A DNA stretch of 64,000 nt from Coriaria nepalensis. Its lineage: Eukaryota > Streptophyta > Magnoliopsida > Cucurbitales > Coriariaceae. The stretch is taken from NCBI GenBank assembly GCA_027186245.1, contig CP114481.1:48019501-48083500 (forward strand), written 5' to 3'. Positions 12,501-25,985 of this stretch are shown piece by piece; positions within the stretch are counted from its first letter, which is position 1; every line of letters begins with the position of its first letter. A program made the position numbers and the translations under genes. The notes below the pieces were generated by a model that worked only from the letters and a program-made list of their open reading frames with translations, ran no database searches and was not told the DNA's origin.

Positions 12501-13613
12501 ACAAACACAACTTTTCTGAATAACTTGCAAATAATCATTGCAAGGAAAGTGGGCATTTGTTTGACCTTAAAATCATTTCAATCAGTCATTTCAAGTCAAT
12601 AACTTATTTCAAAGCAATTCGAACGAATTCTATTTTTGCACTACAAACACAACTTTTGTGCATAGCTTGCAAATGATCATTGCAAGGAAAGTGTGCATTC
12701 GTTAAACCTTAAAATCGTTTCAATGAGTCATTTCAAGTCAATAACTTATTTCAAAGCAATTCGATTGAGTTCTATCTTTGCACTACAAACACAACTTTTG
12801 TGCATAACTTGCAAATAATCATTGCATGGAAAGTGTTCATTCGTTTAACCTTAAAATCATTTGAATGAGTCATTTCAAGTCAATAACTTATTTCAAAGCA
12901 ATTCGAACGAATTATATTTTTGCACTACAAACACAAGTTTTGTGCATAACTTGTAAATAATCATTGCAAGGAAAGTGTGCATTCATTTAACCTTAAAATC
13001 ATTTCAATGAATCATTTCAAGTCAATAACTTATTTCAAAGAAATTCGAACGAATTCTATTTTTGCACTACAAACACAACTTTTGTGCATAACTTGCAAAT
13101 AATAATTGCAAGAAAAGCGTGCATTCGTTTAACCTTAAAATCATTTCAATGAGTCATTTCAAGTCAATAACTTATTTCAAAGCAATTCGAACGAATTCTA
13201 TTTTTGCACTACAAACACAAGTTTTGTGCATAACTTGCAAACGATCATTGCAAGGAAAGTGTGCATTTCTTTGACCTTAAAATCATTTCAATGAGTCATT
13301 TCAAGTCAATAACTTATTCCAAAGCAATTCGAACGAATTCTGTTTTTGCACTAAAAAACAACTTTTGTGAATAACTTGCAAATAATCATTGCAAGGAAAG
13401 TGGTCATTCGTTTGACCTTAAAATCATTTCAATCAGTCATTTCAAGTCAATAACTTATTTCAAAGCAATTCGAACGAATTCTATTTTTGCACTACAAACA
13501 CAAGTTTTGTGCATAACTTGCAAATAATCATTGCAAGGAAAGTGTGCATTCATTTAACCTTAAAATCATTTCAATGAGTCATTTCAAGTCAATAACTTAT
13601 TTCAAAGCAATTC
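9511..13613 (+). repeat. Segmental unit D1 (4,103 bp)
   Basis: 'gaaaggattc' at 9,511 recurs at 13,614, and the sequence between is repeated almost base for base. I saw scattered single differences between D1 and D2: 9,638 a vs 13,741 t; 10,821 a vs 14,924 t; 10,891 c vs 14,994 g. Unit size is 29 x 142 less one 13-bp loss and two single-base losses. Inside it a tetramer periodicity is visible: 'aaggtaagtgtgc' recurs at 568-bp steps (10,698; 11,266; 11,834). Confidence 0.9.
11577..11718 (+). repeat. Extra monomer present in D1, absent from D2
   Basis: D1 and D2 align at +4,103 up to about 11,575/15,678 and at +3,961 afterwards. D1 has one more 142-bp monomer, with 'attgagtc', 'gaacgaactc' and 'ttttccactac'. 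The flanking monomer is nearly the same. This looks like a one-monomer slippage or unequal exchange after the large duplication. The exact ends cannot be fixed because neighbours are similar. Confidence 0.8.
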
Positions 13614-16600
13614 GAAAGGATTCTATTTTTGCACTACAAACACAAGTTTTGTGTATAAGTTGCAAAAGATCATTGCAAGGAATGTGTGCATTCGTTTAAC
13701 CTTAAAATCATTTGAATGAGTCATTTCAAGTCAATATCATTTTTCAAAGCAATTCGAACGAATTCTATTTTTGCACTACAAACACAACTTTGTGCATAAC
13801 TTGCAAAAGATCAATGCAAGGAAAGTATGCATTAGTTTAACCTTAAAATCATTTGAATTAGTCATTTCAAGTCAATAACGTATTTCAAGGCAATTTGAAC
13901 GAATTCGATTTTCGCACTTCAAACACAAGTTTTGTGCATAACTTGCAAATGATTAATCAAAGGAAAGTGTGCATTCGTTTAACCTTGATATCATTTGAAG
14001 TCAATATCTTATTTCAAAGCAATTCGAACGAATTCTATTTTTGCACTACAAACACAAGTTTTCTGCATAACTCGTCAATGATCATTGCAACGAAAGTGTG
14101 TATTCGTTTAACCTTAAAATCATTTCAATGTGTCATTTCAAGTCAATATCATAGTTCAACGCAATTCGAACGAATTCTGTTTTTGCACTGCAAACACAAC
14201 TTTTCTGAATAACTTGCAAATAATCATTGCAAGGAAAGTGGGCATTCGTTTGACCTTAAAATCATTTCAATCAGTCATTTCAAATCAATTACTTATTTCA
14301 AAGCAATTCGAACGAATTCTATTTTTGCACTACAAACACAACTTTTGTGCATAGCTTGCAAATAATCATTGCAAGGAAAGTGTGCATTCGTTTAACCTTA
14401 AAATCATTTCAATGAGTCATTTCAAGTCAATAACTTATTTCAAAGCAATTCGAACGAATTCTATTTTTGCACTACAAACACAACTTTTGTGCATAACTTG
14501 CAAATAATCATTGCAAGGAAAGTGTGCATTCGTTTAACCTTAAAATCATTTCATTGAGTCATTTCAAGTCAATAACTTATTTCAAAGCAATTCGAACGAA
14601 CTCTATTTTTCCACTACAAACACAAGTTTTGTGCATAACTTGCAAATAATCATTGCAAGGAAAGTGTGCATTCGTTTAACCTTAAAATCATTTCAATTAG
14701 TCATTTCAAGTCAATATCATATTTCAAAGCAATTCGAACGAATTCTATTTTTGCACTACAAACACAACTTTTGTGCATAACTTGCAAATGATCAATGCAA
14801 GGTAAGTGTGCATTCGTTTAACATTAAAATCATTTGAATGAGTCATTTCAAGTCAATAACTTATTTCAAACCAAGTCGAACGAATTCTAGTTTTGCACTA
14901 CAGACACAACTTTTGTGCATAACTTGCAAATGATCATTGCAAGGAAAGTGTGCATTCGTTTAACCTTAAAATCATTTGAATTAGTTATTTCAAGTCAATA
15001 ACATATTTCAAAGCAATTTGAACGAATTCTATTTTTGCACTACAAACACAACTTTTGTGCATAACTTGCGAATAATCATTGCAAGGAAAGTGTGCATTCG
15101 TTTAACCTTAAAATCATTTCATTGAGTCATTTCAAGTCAATAACTTATTTCAAAGCAATTCGAACGAACTCTATTTTTCCACTACAAACACAAGTTTTGT
15201 GCATAACTTGCAAATAATCATTGCAAGGAAAGTGTGCATTCGTTTAACCTTAAAATTATTTCAATTAGTCATTTCAAGTCAATATCATATTTCAAAGCAA
15301 TTCGAACGAATTCTATTTTTGCACTACAAACACAACTTTTGTGCATAACTTGCAAATGATCAATGCAAGGTAAGTGTGCATTCGTTTAACCTTAAAATTT
15401 TTTCAATTAGTCATTTCAAGTCAATATCATATTTTAAAGCAATTCGAACGAATTCTATTTTTGCACTACAAACACAACTTTTGTGCATAACTTGCAAATA
15501 ATCATTGCAAGGAAAGTGTGCATTCGTTTAACCTTAAAATCATTTCATTGAGTCATTTCAAGTCAATAACTTATTTCAAAGCAATCCGAACGAACTCTAT
15601 TTTTCCACTACAAACACAAGTTTTGTCCATAACTTGCAAATAATCATTGCAAGGAAAGTGTGCATTCGTTTAACCTTAAAATTATTTCAATTAGTCATTT
15701 CAAGTCAATATCATATTTCAAAGCAATTCGAACGAATTCTATTTTTGCACTACAAACACAACTTTTGTGCATAACTTGCAAATGATCAATGCAAGGTAAG
15801 TGTGCATTCGTTTCACATTAAAATCATTTGAATGAGTCATTTCAAGTCAATAACTTATTTCAAACCAAGTCGAACGAATTCTAGTTTTGCACTACAGACA
15901 CAACTTTTGTGCATAACTTGCAAATGATCATTGCAAGGAAAGTGTGCATTCGTTTAACCTTAAAATCATTTCAATGAGTCATTTCAAGTCAATAACTTAT
16001 TTCAGAGCAATTCTAACGAATTCTATTTTTGCACTGCAAACACAAGTTTTGTGCATAACTTGCAAATAATCATTGCAAGGAAAGTGTGCATTCATTTAAC
16101 CTTAAAATCATTTCAATGAGTCATTTCAAGTCAATAACTTATTTCAAAGCAATTCGAACGAATTCTATTTTTGCACTACAAACACAAGTTTTGTGCATAA
16201 CTTGTAAATAATCATTGCAAGGAAAGTGTGCATTCATTTAACCTTAAAATCATTTCAATGAGTCATTTCAAGTCAATAACTTATTTCAAAGCAATTCGAA
16301 AGAACTCTATTTTTCCACTACAAACACAAGTTTTGTGCATAAGTTGCAAATAATCATTGCAAGGAAAGTGTGCATTCGTTTAACCTTAAAATCATTTCAA
16401 TGAGTCATTTCAAGTCAATATCATATTTCAAAGCAATTCGAACGAATTCTGTTTTTGCACTACAAACACAACTTTTCTGAATAACTTGCAAATAATCATT
16501 GCAAGGAAAGTGGGCATTTGTTTGACCTTAAAATCATTTCAATCAGTCATTTCAAGTCAATAACTTATTTCAAAGCAATTCGAACGAATTCTATTTTTGC

Positions 16601-17574
16601 ACTACAAACACAACTTTTGTGCATAGCTTGCAAATGATCATTGCAAGGAAAGTGTGCATTCGTTAAACCTTAAAATCGTTTCAATGAGTCATTTCAAGTC
16701 AATAACTTATTTCAAAGCAATTCGATTGAGTTCTATCTTTGCACTACAAACACAACTTTTGTGCATAACTTGCAAATAATCATTGCATGGAAAGTGTTCA
16801 TTCGTTTAACCTTAAAATCATTTGAATGAGTCATTTCAAGTCAATAACTTATTTCAAAGCAATTCGAACGAATTATATTTTTGCACTACAAACACAAGTT
16901 TTGTGCATAACTTGTAAATAATCATTGCAAGGAAAGTGTGCATTCATTTAACCTTAAAATCATTTCAATGAGTCATTTCAAGTCAATAACTTATTTCAAA
17001 GAAATTCGAACGAATTCTATTTTTGCACTACAAACACAACTTTTGTGCATAACTTGCAAATAATAATTGCAAGAAAAGTGTGCATTCGTTTAACCTTAAA
17101 ATCATTTCAATGAGTCATTTCAAGTCAATAACTTATTTCAAAGCAATTCGAACGAATTCTATTTTTGCACTACAAACACAAGTTTTGTGCATAACTTGCA
17201 AACGATCATTGCAAGGAAAGTGTGCATTTCTTTGACCTTAAAATCATTTCAATGAGTCATTTCAAGTCAATAACTTATTCCAAAGCAATTCGAACGAATT
17301 CTGTTTTTGCACTAAAAAACAACTTTTGTGAATAACTTGCAAATAATCATTGCAAGGAAAGTGGTCATTCGTTTGACCTTAAAATCATTTCAATCAGTCA
17401 TTTCAAGTCAATAACTTATTTCAAAGCAATTCGAACGAATTCTATTTTTGCACTACAAACACAAGTTTTGTGCATAACTTGCAAATAATCATTGCAAGGA
17501 AAGTGTGCATTCATTTAACCTTAAAATCATTTCAATGAGTCATTTCAAGTCAATAACTTATTTCAAAGCAATTC
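13614..17574 (+). repeat. Segmental unit D2 (3,961 bp)
   Basis: Tandem near-identical copy of D1, shorter by exactly one 142-bp monomer. Its end is marked by the next 'gaaaggattc' at 17,575. A private change is 'cgaaagaactc' at 16,301 where D1 has 'cgaacgaactc' (12,340). It includes the variant cassette with 'cgattttcgcacttc' and a 129-bp monomer (junction ~13,985) and the 'ttctgcataactcgtcaatg' monomer (~14,062). Confidence 0.9.
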
Positions 17575-17990
17575 GAAAGGATTCTATTTTTGCACTACAA
17601 ACACAAGTTTTGTGTATAAGTTGCAAAAGATCATTGCAAGGAATGTGTGCATTCGTTTAACCTTAAAATCATTTGAATGAGTCATTTCAAGTCAATATCA
17701 TATTTCAAAGCAATTCGAACGAATTCTATTTTTGCACTACAAACACAACTTTGTGCATAACTTGCAAAAGATCAATGCAAGGAAAGTATGCATTAGTTTA
17801 ACCTTAAAATCATTTGAATTAGTCATTTCAAGTCAATAACGTATTTCAAGGCAATTTGAACGAATTCGATTTTCGCACTTCAAACACAAGTTTTGTGCAT
17901 AACTTGCAAATGATTAATCAAAGGAAAGTGTGCATTCGTTTAACCTTAATATCATTTGAAGTCAATATCTTATTTCAAAGCAATTCGAAC
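17575..17990 (+). repeat. Partial third copy of the D unit
   Basis: About 415 bp after the third 'gaaaggattc' follow D1 and D2, including the one-base-short 'caactttgtgc' monomer (~17,748), 'agtatgcattagttt' (~17,786) and the 129-bp monomer (junction ~17,949). After about 18,015 the D-specific 'ttctgcataactcgtc' monomer is replaced by an ordinary one, so the copy is truncated or was recombined there. Confidence 0.8.
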
Positions 17991-20900
17991 GAATTCTATT
18001 TTTGCACTACAAACACAAGTTTTGTGCATAACTTGCAAATGATCATTGCAAGGAAAGTGTGCATTCTTTTAATCTTAAAATCATTTGAATGAGTCATTTC
18101 AAATCAATAACTTATTTCGAAGCAATTCGAACGAATTCTATTTTTGCTCTACAAACACAACTTTTGTGCATAACTTGCAAATAATCATTGCAAGGAAAGT
18201 GTGCATTCGTTTAACCTTAAAATCATTTCAATGAGTCATTTCAAGTCAATAACTTATTTCAAAGCAATTCGAACGAATTCTATTTGTGCACTACAAACAC
18301 AAGTTTTGTGCATAAGTTGCAAATAATCATTGCAAGGAAACTGTGCATTCGTTTAACCTTAAAATCATTTCAATGAGTCATTTCAAGTCAATATCATATT
18401 TCAAAGCAATTCGAACGAATTCTGTTTTTGCACTACAAACACAACTTTTCTGAATAACTTGCAAATAATCATTGCAAGGAAAGTGGGCGTTTGTTTGACC
18501 TTAAAATCATTTCAATCAGTCATTTCAAGTCAATAACTTATTTCAAAGCAATTCGAACGAATTCTATTTTTGCACTACAAACACAACTTTTGTGCATAGC
18601 CTGCAAATGATCATTGCAAGGAAAGTGTGCATTCGTTAAACCTTAAAATCGTTTCAATGAGTCATTTCAAGTCAATAACTTATTTCAAAGCAATTCGATT
18701 GAGTTCTATCTTTGCACTACAAACACAACTTTTGTGCATAACTTGCAAATAATCATTGCAAGGAAAGTGTGCATTCGTTAAACCTTAAAATCATTTCAAT
18801 GAGTCATTTCAAGTCAATAACTTATTTCAAAGCAATTCGATTGAGTTCTATCTTTACACTACAAACACAACTTTTGTGCATAACTTGCAAATAATCATTG
18901 CAAGGAAAGTGTGCATTCGTTTAACCTTAAAATCATTTGAATGAGTCATTCCAAGTCAATAACTTATTTCAAAGCAATTCGAACGAACTCTATTTTTCCA
19001 CTAGAAACACAAGTTTTGTGCATAACCTCCAAATATTCATTGCAAGGAAAGTGTGCATTCGTTTAACCTTAAAATCATTTCAATTAGTCATTTCAAGTCA
19101 ATATCATATTTCAAAGCAATTCGAACGAATTCTATTTTTGCACTACAAACACAAGATTTGTGCATAACTTGTAAATAATCATTGCAAGGAAAGTGTGCAT
19201 TCGTTTAACCTTAAAATCATTTCAATGAGTCATTTCAAGTCAATAACTTATTTCAAAGCAATTCGAACGAATTCTATTTTTGCACTACAAACACAACTTT
19301 TGTGCATAACTTGCAAATAATCATTGCAAGGAAAGTGTGCATTCGTTTAACCTTAAAATCATTTCAATGAGTCATTTCAAGTCAATAACTTATTTCAAAG
19401 CAATTCGAACGAATTCTATTTTTGCACTACAAACACAAGTTTTGTGCATAAATTGCAAATGATCATTGCAAGGAAAGTGTGCATTCTTTTAACCTTAAAA
19501 TCATTTCAATCAGTCATTTCAATTCATTTTCATATTTCGAAGCAATTCGAACGATTTCTATTTTTGCACTACAAACACAAGTTTTGTGCATAACTTGCAA
19601 ACGATCATTGCAAGGAAAGTGTGCATTTCTTTGACCTTAAAATCATTTCAATGAGTCATTTCAAGTCAATAACTTATTCCAAAGCAATTCAAACGAATTC
19701 TATTTTTGCACTACAAACACAAGTTTTGTGCATAACTTGTAAATGATCATTGCAAGGAAAGTGTGTATTCGTTTAACCTTAAAATCATTTCAATGAGTCA
19801 TTTCAAGTCAATAACTTATTTCTATGCAATTCGAACGAATTCTATTTTTGCACTACAAACACAAGTTTTGTGCATAAATTGCAAATGATCATTGCAAGGA
19901 AAGTGTGCATTCTTTTAACCTTAAAATCATTTCAATCAGTCATTTAAATTCATGTTCATATTTCGAAGCAATTCGAACGATTTCTATTTTTGCACTAGAA
20001 ACACAAGTTTTGTGCATAACTTGCAAACGATCATTGCAAGGAAAGTGTGCATTTCTTTGACCTCAAAATCATTTCAATGAGTCATTTCAAGTCAATAACT
20101 TATTCCAAAGCAATTCGGACGAATTCTGTTTTTGCACTAAAAAAACAACTTTTGTGAATCACTTGCAAATAATCATTGCAAGGAAAGTGGGCATTCGTTT
20201 GACCTTAAAATCATTTCAATCAGTCATTTCAAGTCAATAACTTATTTCAAAGCAATTCGAACGAATTCTATTTTTGCACTACAAACACAAGTTTTGTGCA
20301 TAACTTGCAAATAATCATTGCAAGGAAAGTGTGCATTCATTTAACCTTAAAATCATTTCAATGAGTCATTTCAAGTCAATAACTTATTTCAAAGCAATTC
20401 GAAAGGATTCTATTTTTGCACTACAAACACAAGTTTTGTGTATAAGTTGCAAAAGATCATTGCAAGGAATGTGTGCATTCGTTTAACCTTAAAATCATTT
20501 CAATGAGTCATTTCAAGTCAATATCATATTTCAAAGCAATTCGAACGAATTCAATTTTTGCACTACAAACGCAACTTTGTGCATAACTTGCAAAAGATCA
20601 GTGCAAGGAAAGTATGCATTAGTTTAACCTTAAAATCATTTCAATCAGTCATTTCAAGTCAATAACTTATTTCAAAGCAATTCGAACGAATTCTATTTTT
20701 GCACTACAAACACAACTTTTGTGCATAGCTTTCAAATGATCATTGCAAGGAAAGTGTGCATTCGTTTAACCTTAAAATCATTTCAATGAGTCATTTCAAG
20801 TCAATAACTTATTTCAAAGCAATTCGATTGAATTCTATCTTTGCACTACAAACACAACTTTTGTGCATAACTTGCAAATAATCATTGCAAGGAAAGTGTG

Positions 20901-21274
20901 CATTCGTTTAACCTTAAAATCATTTGAATCAGTCATTTCAAGTCAATAACTTATTTCAAAGCAATTCGAACGAATTCTATTTTTGCACTACAAACACAAG
21001 TTTTGTGCATAACTTGTAAATAATCATTGCAAGGAAAGTGTGCATTCATTTAACCTTAAAATCATTTCAATGAGTCATTTCAAGTCAATAACTTATTTCA
21101 AAGCAATTCGATTGAATTCTATCTTTGCACTACAAACACAACTTTTGTGCATAACTTGCAAATAATCATTGCAAGGAAAGTGTGCATTCGTTTAACCTTA
21201 AAATCATTTCAATGAGTCATTTCAAGTCAATAACTTATTTCAAAGCAATTCGATTGAATTCTATCTTTGCACTA
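17991..21274 (+). repeat. Mixed L monomers with D-derived fragment
   Basis: The stretch at about 18,305-18,755 again resembles the 12.4-12.8 kb part of D: 'cataagttgc', 'ttctgaataac', 'gtgggcgtttg' and 'gattgagttctatc' occur in the same order. The 'gattga' monomer, which breaks the first dyad, is then repeated directly (18,697; 18,839) and later recurs as 'gattgaattc' (20,826; 21,110; 21,252). 'gaaaggattc' reappears at 20,401. No single HOR period covers the stretch. Confidence 0.65.
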
Positions 21275-21984
21275 CAAACACAACTTTTGTGCATAACTTG
21301 TAAATAATCATTGCAAGGAAAGTGTGCATTCATTTAACCTTAAAATCATTTCAATCAGTCGTTTCAATTCATTTTCATATTTCGAAGCAATTCGAACGAT
21401 TTCTATTTTTGCACTACAAACACAAGTTTTGTGCATAACTTGCAAATGATCATTGCAAGGAAAGTGTGCATTCTTTTAACCTTAAAATCGTTTGAATAAA
21501 TCATTTCAAGTCACTAACTTATTTCAAAGCAATTCGATTGAATTCTATCTTTCCACTACAAACACAACTTTTGTGCAGAACTTGCAAATAATCATTGCAA
21601 GGAAAGTGTGCATTCGTTTAACCGTAAAATCATTTGAATGAGTCATTCCAAGTCAATAACTTATTTCAAAGCAATTCGAACGAATTCTATTTTTGCACTA
21701 CAAACACAAGTTTTGTGCATAACTTGTAAATAATCATTGCAAGGAAAGTGTGCATTCATTTAACCTTAAAATCATTTCAATGAGTCATTTCAAGTCAATA
21801 ACTTATTTCAAAGCAATTCGAACGAATTCTATTTTTGCACTACAAGCACAACTTTTGTGCATAACTTGCAAATAATCATTGCAAGGAAAGTGTGCATTAG
21901 TTTAACCTTAAAATCATTTGAATTAGTCATTTCAAGTTAATAACTTATTTCAAAGCAATTCGAACGAATTCTATTTTTGCACTA
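21275..21984 (+). repeat. 5-monomer HOR (710 bp), copy G1
   Basis: 'tcgtttcaattcattttcat' near 21,359 recurs exactly 710 bp (5 x 142) later, as do 'gaataaatc', 'tcactaac', 'gtgcagaac', 'aaccgtaaaatc' and 'tacaagcac'. The copies begin to agree inside a monomer, between 'ctttgcactac' and 'cataacttgtaaat'. Confidence 0.85.
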
Positions 21985-22650
21985 CAAACACAACTTTTGT
22001 GCATAACTTGTAAATAATCATTGCAAGGAAAGTGTGCATTCATTTAACCTTAAAATCATTTCAATCAGTCGTTTCAATTCATTTTCATATTTCGAAGCAA
22101 TTCGAACGATTTCTATTTTTGCACTACAAACACAAGTTTTGTGCATAACTTGCAAATGATCATTGCAAGGAAAGTGTGCATTCTTTTAACCTTAAAATCA
22201 TTTGAATAAATCATTTCAAGTCACTAACTTATTTCAAAGCAATTCGATTGAATTCTATCTTTCCACTACAAACACAACTTTTGTGCAGAACTTGCAAATA
22301 ATCATTGCAAGGAAAGTGTGCATTCGTTTAACCGTAAAATCATTTGAATGAGTCATTCCAAGTCAATAACTTATTTCAAAGCAATTCGAACGAATTCTAT
22401 TTTTGCACTACAAACACAAGTTTTGTGCATAACTTGTAAATAATCATTGCAAGGAAAGTGTGCATTCATTTAACCTTAAAATCATTTCAATGAGTCATTT
22501 CAAGTCAATAACTTATTTCAAAGCAATTCGAACGAATTCTATTTTTGCACTACAAGCACAACTTTTGTGCATAACTTGCAAATAATCATTGCAAGGAAAG
22601 TGTGCATTAGTTTAACCTTAAAATCATTTGAATTAGTCATTTCAAGTCAA
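21985..22650 (+). repeat. 5-monomer HOR (710 bp), copy G2
   Basis: Tandem copy of G1, with a change near 22,199 ('aaaatcatttg' where G1 has 'aaaatcgtttg'). The copy loses agreement near 22,650, where it enters the 'cgtatttcaaggcaatttg' cassette also seen near 9,775, 13,878 and 17,839. Confidence 0.85.
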
Positions 22651-23320
22651 TAACGTATTTCAAGGCAATTTGAACGAATTCGATTTTCGCACTTCAAAAA
22701 CAAGTTTTGTGCATAACTTGCAAATGACTAATCAAAGGAAAGTGTGCATTCGTTTAACCTTAATATCATTTGAAGTCAATATCTTATTTCAAAGCAATTC
22801 GAACGAATTCTATTTTTGCACTACAAACACAAGTTTTGTGCATAACTTGCAAATGATCATTGCAAGGAAAGTGTGCATTCTTTTAACCTTAAAATCATTT
22901 GAATGAGTCATTTCAAATCAATAACTTATTTCAAAGCAATTCGAACGAATTCTATTTTTGCACTACAAACACAAGTTTTCTGCATAACTTGTAAATGATC
23001 ATTGCAAGGAAAGTGTGTATTCGTTTAACCTTAAAATTATTTCAATGAGTCATTTCAATTCAATATCATATTTCAAAGCAATTCGAACGAATTCAGTTTT
23101 TGCACTACAAACACAACTTTTCTGAATAACTTGCAAATAATCATTGCAAGGAAAGAGGGCATTCGTTTGACCTTAAAATCATTTCAAACAGTCATTTCAA
23201 GTCAATAACTTATTTCAAAGCAATTCGAACGAATTCTATTTTTGTACTACAAACACAACTTTTGTGCATAGCTTGCAAATAATCATTGCAAGGAAAGTGT
23301 GCATTCGTTTAACCTTAAAA

Positions 23321-23356
23321 TCATTTCAATGAATCATTTCAATGGGTCATTTCAAG
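23321..23356 (+). repeat. Triplicated 13-bp junction repeat (155-bp monomer)
   Basis: Three successive 13-bp units are visible: TCATTTCAATGAA (23,321-23,333), TCATTTCAATGGG (23,334-23,346) and TCATTTCAAGTCA (from 23,347). Ordinary monomers have two. This is the reciprocal product expected from unequal exchange or slippage at the same repeat that produces the 129-bp monomers. It is the only triplication I noticed. Confidence 0.9.
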
Positions 23357-23756
23357 TCAATAACTTATTTCAAAGCAATTCGAATGAATTCTATTTTTGC
23401 ACTACAAACACAAGTTTTGTGCATAATTTGCAAAAGATCATTGCAAGGAAAGTGTGCATTCTTTTAACCTTAAAATCATTTCAATCAGTCATTTCAAGTC
23501 AATAACTTATTTCAAAGCAATTCGAACGAATTCTATTTTTGCACTACAAACACAACTTTGTGCATAACTTGCAAAAGATCAATGCAAGGAAAGTATGCTT
23601 TCGTTTAACCTTAAAATCATTTCAATTAGTCATTTCAAGTCAATATCTTATTTCAAAGCAAGTCGAACGAATTCTATTTTCGCACTTCAAACAAAAGTTT
23701 TGTGCATAACTTGCAAATGATCAATGCAAGGAAAGTGTGCATTCGTTTAACCTTAA

Positions 23757-25985
23757 AATCTTTTCAAGTCAATATCTTATTTCCAAGCAATTCGGACGAA
23801 TTCTATTTTTGCACTACAAATACATGTTTTCTGCATAAATTGCAAATAATCATTGCAAGGAAAGTGTGCATTCGTTTAACCTTAAAATCATTTCAATGAG
23901 TCATTTCAAGTCAATATCATATTTCAAAGCAATTCGAACGAATTCTATTTTTGCACTACAAACACAACTTTGTGCATAACTTGCAAAAGATCAATGCAAG
24001 GAAAATATGCGTTAGTTTAACCTTAAAATCATTCGGATTAGTCATTTCAAGTCAAAAACATATTTCAAAGCAATTCGAACGAATTCTATTTTTGCACTAC
24101 AAACACAACTTTTGTGCATAACTCGCAAATAATCATTGCAAGGAAACTGTGCACTCATTTAACCTTAAAATCATTTCAATGAGTCATTTCAAGTCAATAA
24201 CTTGTTTCAAAGCAATTCGAACGAATTCTATTTTTGCACTACAAACACAACTTTTGTGCATAAATTGCAAATGATCATTGCAAGGAAAGTGTGCATTGTT
24301 TTAACCTTAAAATCATTTCAATGAGTCATTTCAAGTCAATAACTTATTTCAAAGCAATTCGAACGAATTCTATTTTTGCACTACAAAAACAACTTTTGTG
24401 CATAAATTGCAAATGATCAATGCAAGGAAAGTGTGCATTCGTTTAACCTTAAAATCTTTTCAAGTCAATATCTTATTTCCAAGCAATTCGGACGAATTCT
24501 ATTTTTGCACTACAAATACATGTTTTCTGCATAAATTGCAAATAATCATTGCAAGGAAAGTGTGCATTCGTTTAACCTTAAAATCATTTCAATGAGTCAT
24601 TTCAAGTCAATATCATATTTCAAAGCAATTCGAACGAATTCTATTTTTGCACTACAAACACAACTTTTGTGCATAACTTGCAAATCATCAATGCAAGGTA
24701 AATGTGCATTCGTTTAACATTAAAATCATTTCAATGAGTCATTTCAAGTCAATAACTTATTTCAAACCAAGTCGAACGAATTCTAGTTTTGCACTACAGA
24801 CACAACTTTTGTGCATAACTTGCAAATGATCATTGCAAGGAAAGTGTGCATTCGTTTAACCTTAAAATCATTTCATGTCAATATCTTATTTCCAAGCAAT
24901 TCGAACGAATTCTATTTTTGCACTACAAACACATGTTTTCTGCATAAATTGCAAATAATCATTGCAAGGAAAGTGTGCATTCGTTTAACCGTAAAATCAT
25001 TTCAATGAGTCATTTCAAGTCCATATCATATTTCAAAGCATTTCGAACGAATTCTATTTTTGCACTACAAACACAACTTTGTGCATAACTTGCAAAAGAT
25101 TAATGCAAGGAAAGTATGCATTAGTTTAACCTTACAATCATTCGGATTAGTCATTTCAGGTCAAAAACATATTTCAAAGCAATTCGAACGAATTCTATTT
25201 TTGCACTACAAACACAACATTTGTGCATAACTCGCAAATGATCATTGCAAGGAAAGTGTGCATTCATTTAAACTTAAAATCATTTCAATGAGTCATTTCA
25301 AGTCAATAACTTATTTCAAAGCAATTCGAACGAATTCTATTTTTGCACTACAAACACAACTTTTGTGCATAAATTGCAAATCATCATTGCAAGGAAAGTG
25401 TGCATTCTTTTAACCTTAAAATCATTTGAATGAGTCATTTCAAGTCAATAACTTATTTCAAAGCAATTCGAACGAATTCTATTTTTGCACTACAAAAACA
25501 ACTTTTGTGCATAAATTGCAAATGATCGTAGCAAGGAAAGTGTGCATTCGTTTAACCTTAAAATTATTTCAATGAGTTATTTCAAGTCAATAACTTATTT
25601 CAAAGCAATTCGAACGAACTCTATTTTTCCACTAGAAACACAAGTTTTGTGCATAACTTCCAAATATTCATTGCAAGGAAAGTGTGCATTCGTTTAACCT
25701 TAAAATCATTTCAATTAGTCATTTCAAGTCAATATCATATTTCAAAGCAATTCGAACGAATTCTATTTTTGCACTACAAACACAACTTTTGTGCATAACT
25801 TGCAAATCATCAATGCAAGGTAAATGTGCATTCGTTTAACATTAAAATCATTTCAAGTCAATAACTTATTTCAAACCAAGTCGAACGAATTCTAGTTTTG
25901 CACTACAGACACAACTTTTCTGCATAACTTGCAAATGATCATTGCAAGGAAAGTGTGCATTCGTTTAACCTTAAAATCATTTCAA
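23757..25985 (+). repeat. Second cluster of 129-bp monomers (five sites)
   Basis: Single-element junctions lie near 23,760, 24,453, 24,867, 25,848 and 25,978 ('atcttttcaagtcaat', 'atcatttcatgtcaat' or 'atcatttcaagtcaat'). Apart from 25,848, they are followed by 'atatcttatttccaagcaattc', a change shared with the short monomers at 32,271 and 34,306, so those are related. Only the 23,677 member has the 'tcgcacttc' body. The deletion has therefore either recombined onto other bodies or arisen more than once. Confidence 0.8.

Larger units (their letters stand above)
4813..22775 (+). repeat. Set of 129-bp monomers linked to 'tcgcacttc' (seven sites)
   Basis: Junctions near 4,815, 6,932, 8,053, 9,885, 13,985, 17,949 and 22,763 read 'atcatttgaagtcaat', with one 13-bp element instead of two, so the unit is 129 bp. 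In each case the preceding monomer body carries 'tcgattttcgcacttc' (one copy 'tcgattatcgcacttc'), 'gattaat' or 'gactaat', and 'aaaggaaag'. The linked variants show these are copies of one ancestral event spread by duplication. Because 129 is divisible by three, reading frames continue across these units, which creates the longer open frames. Confidence 0.85.
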
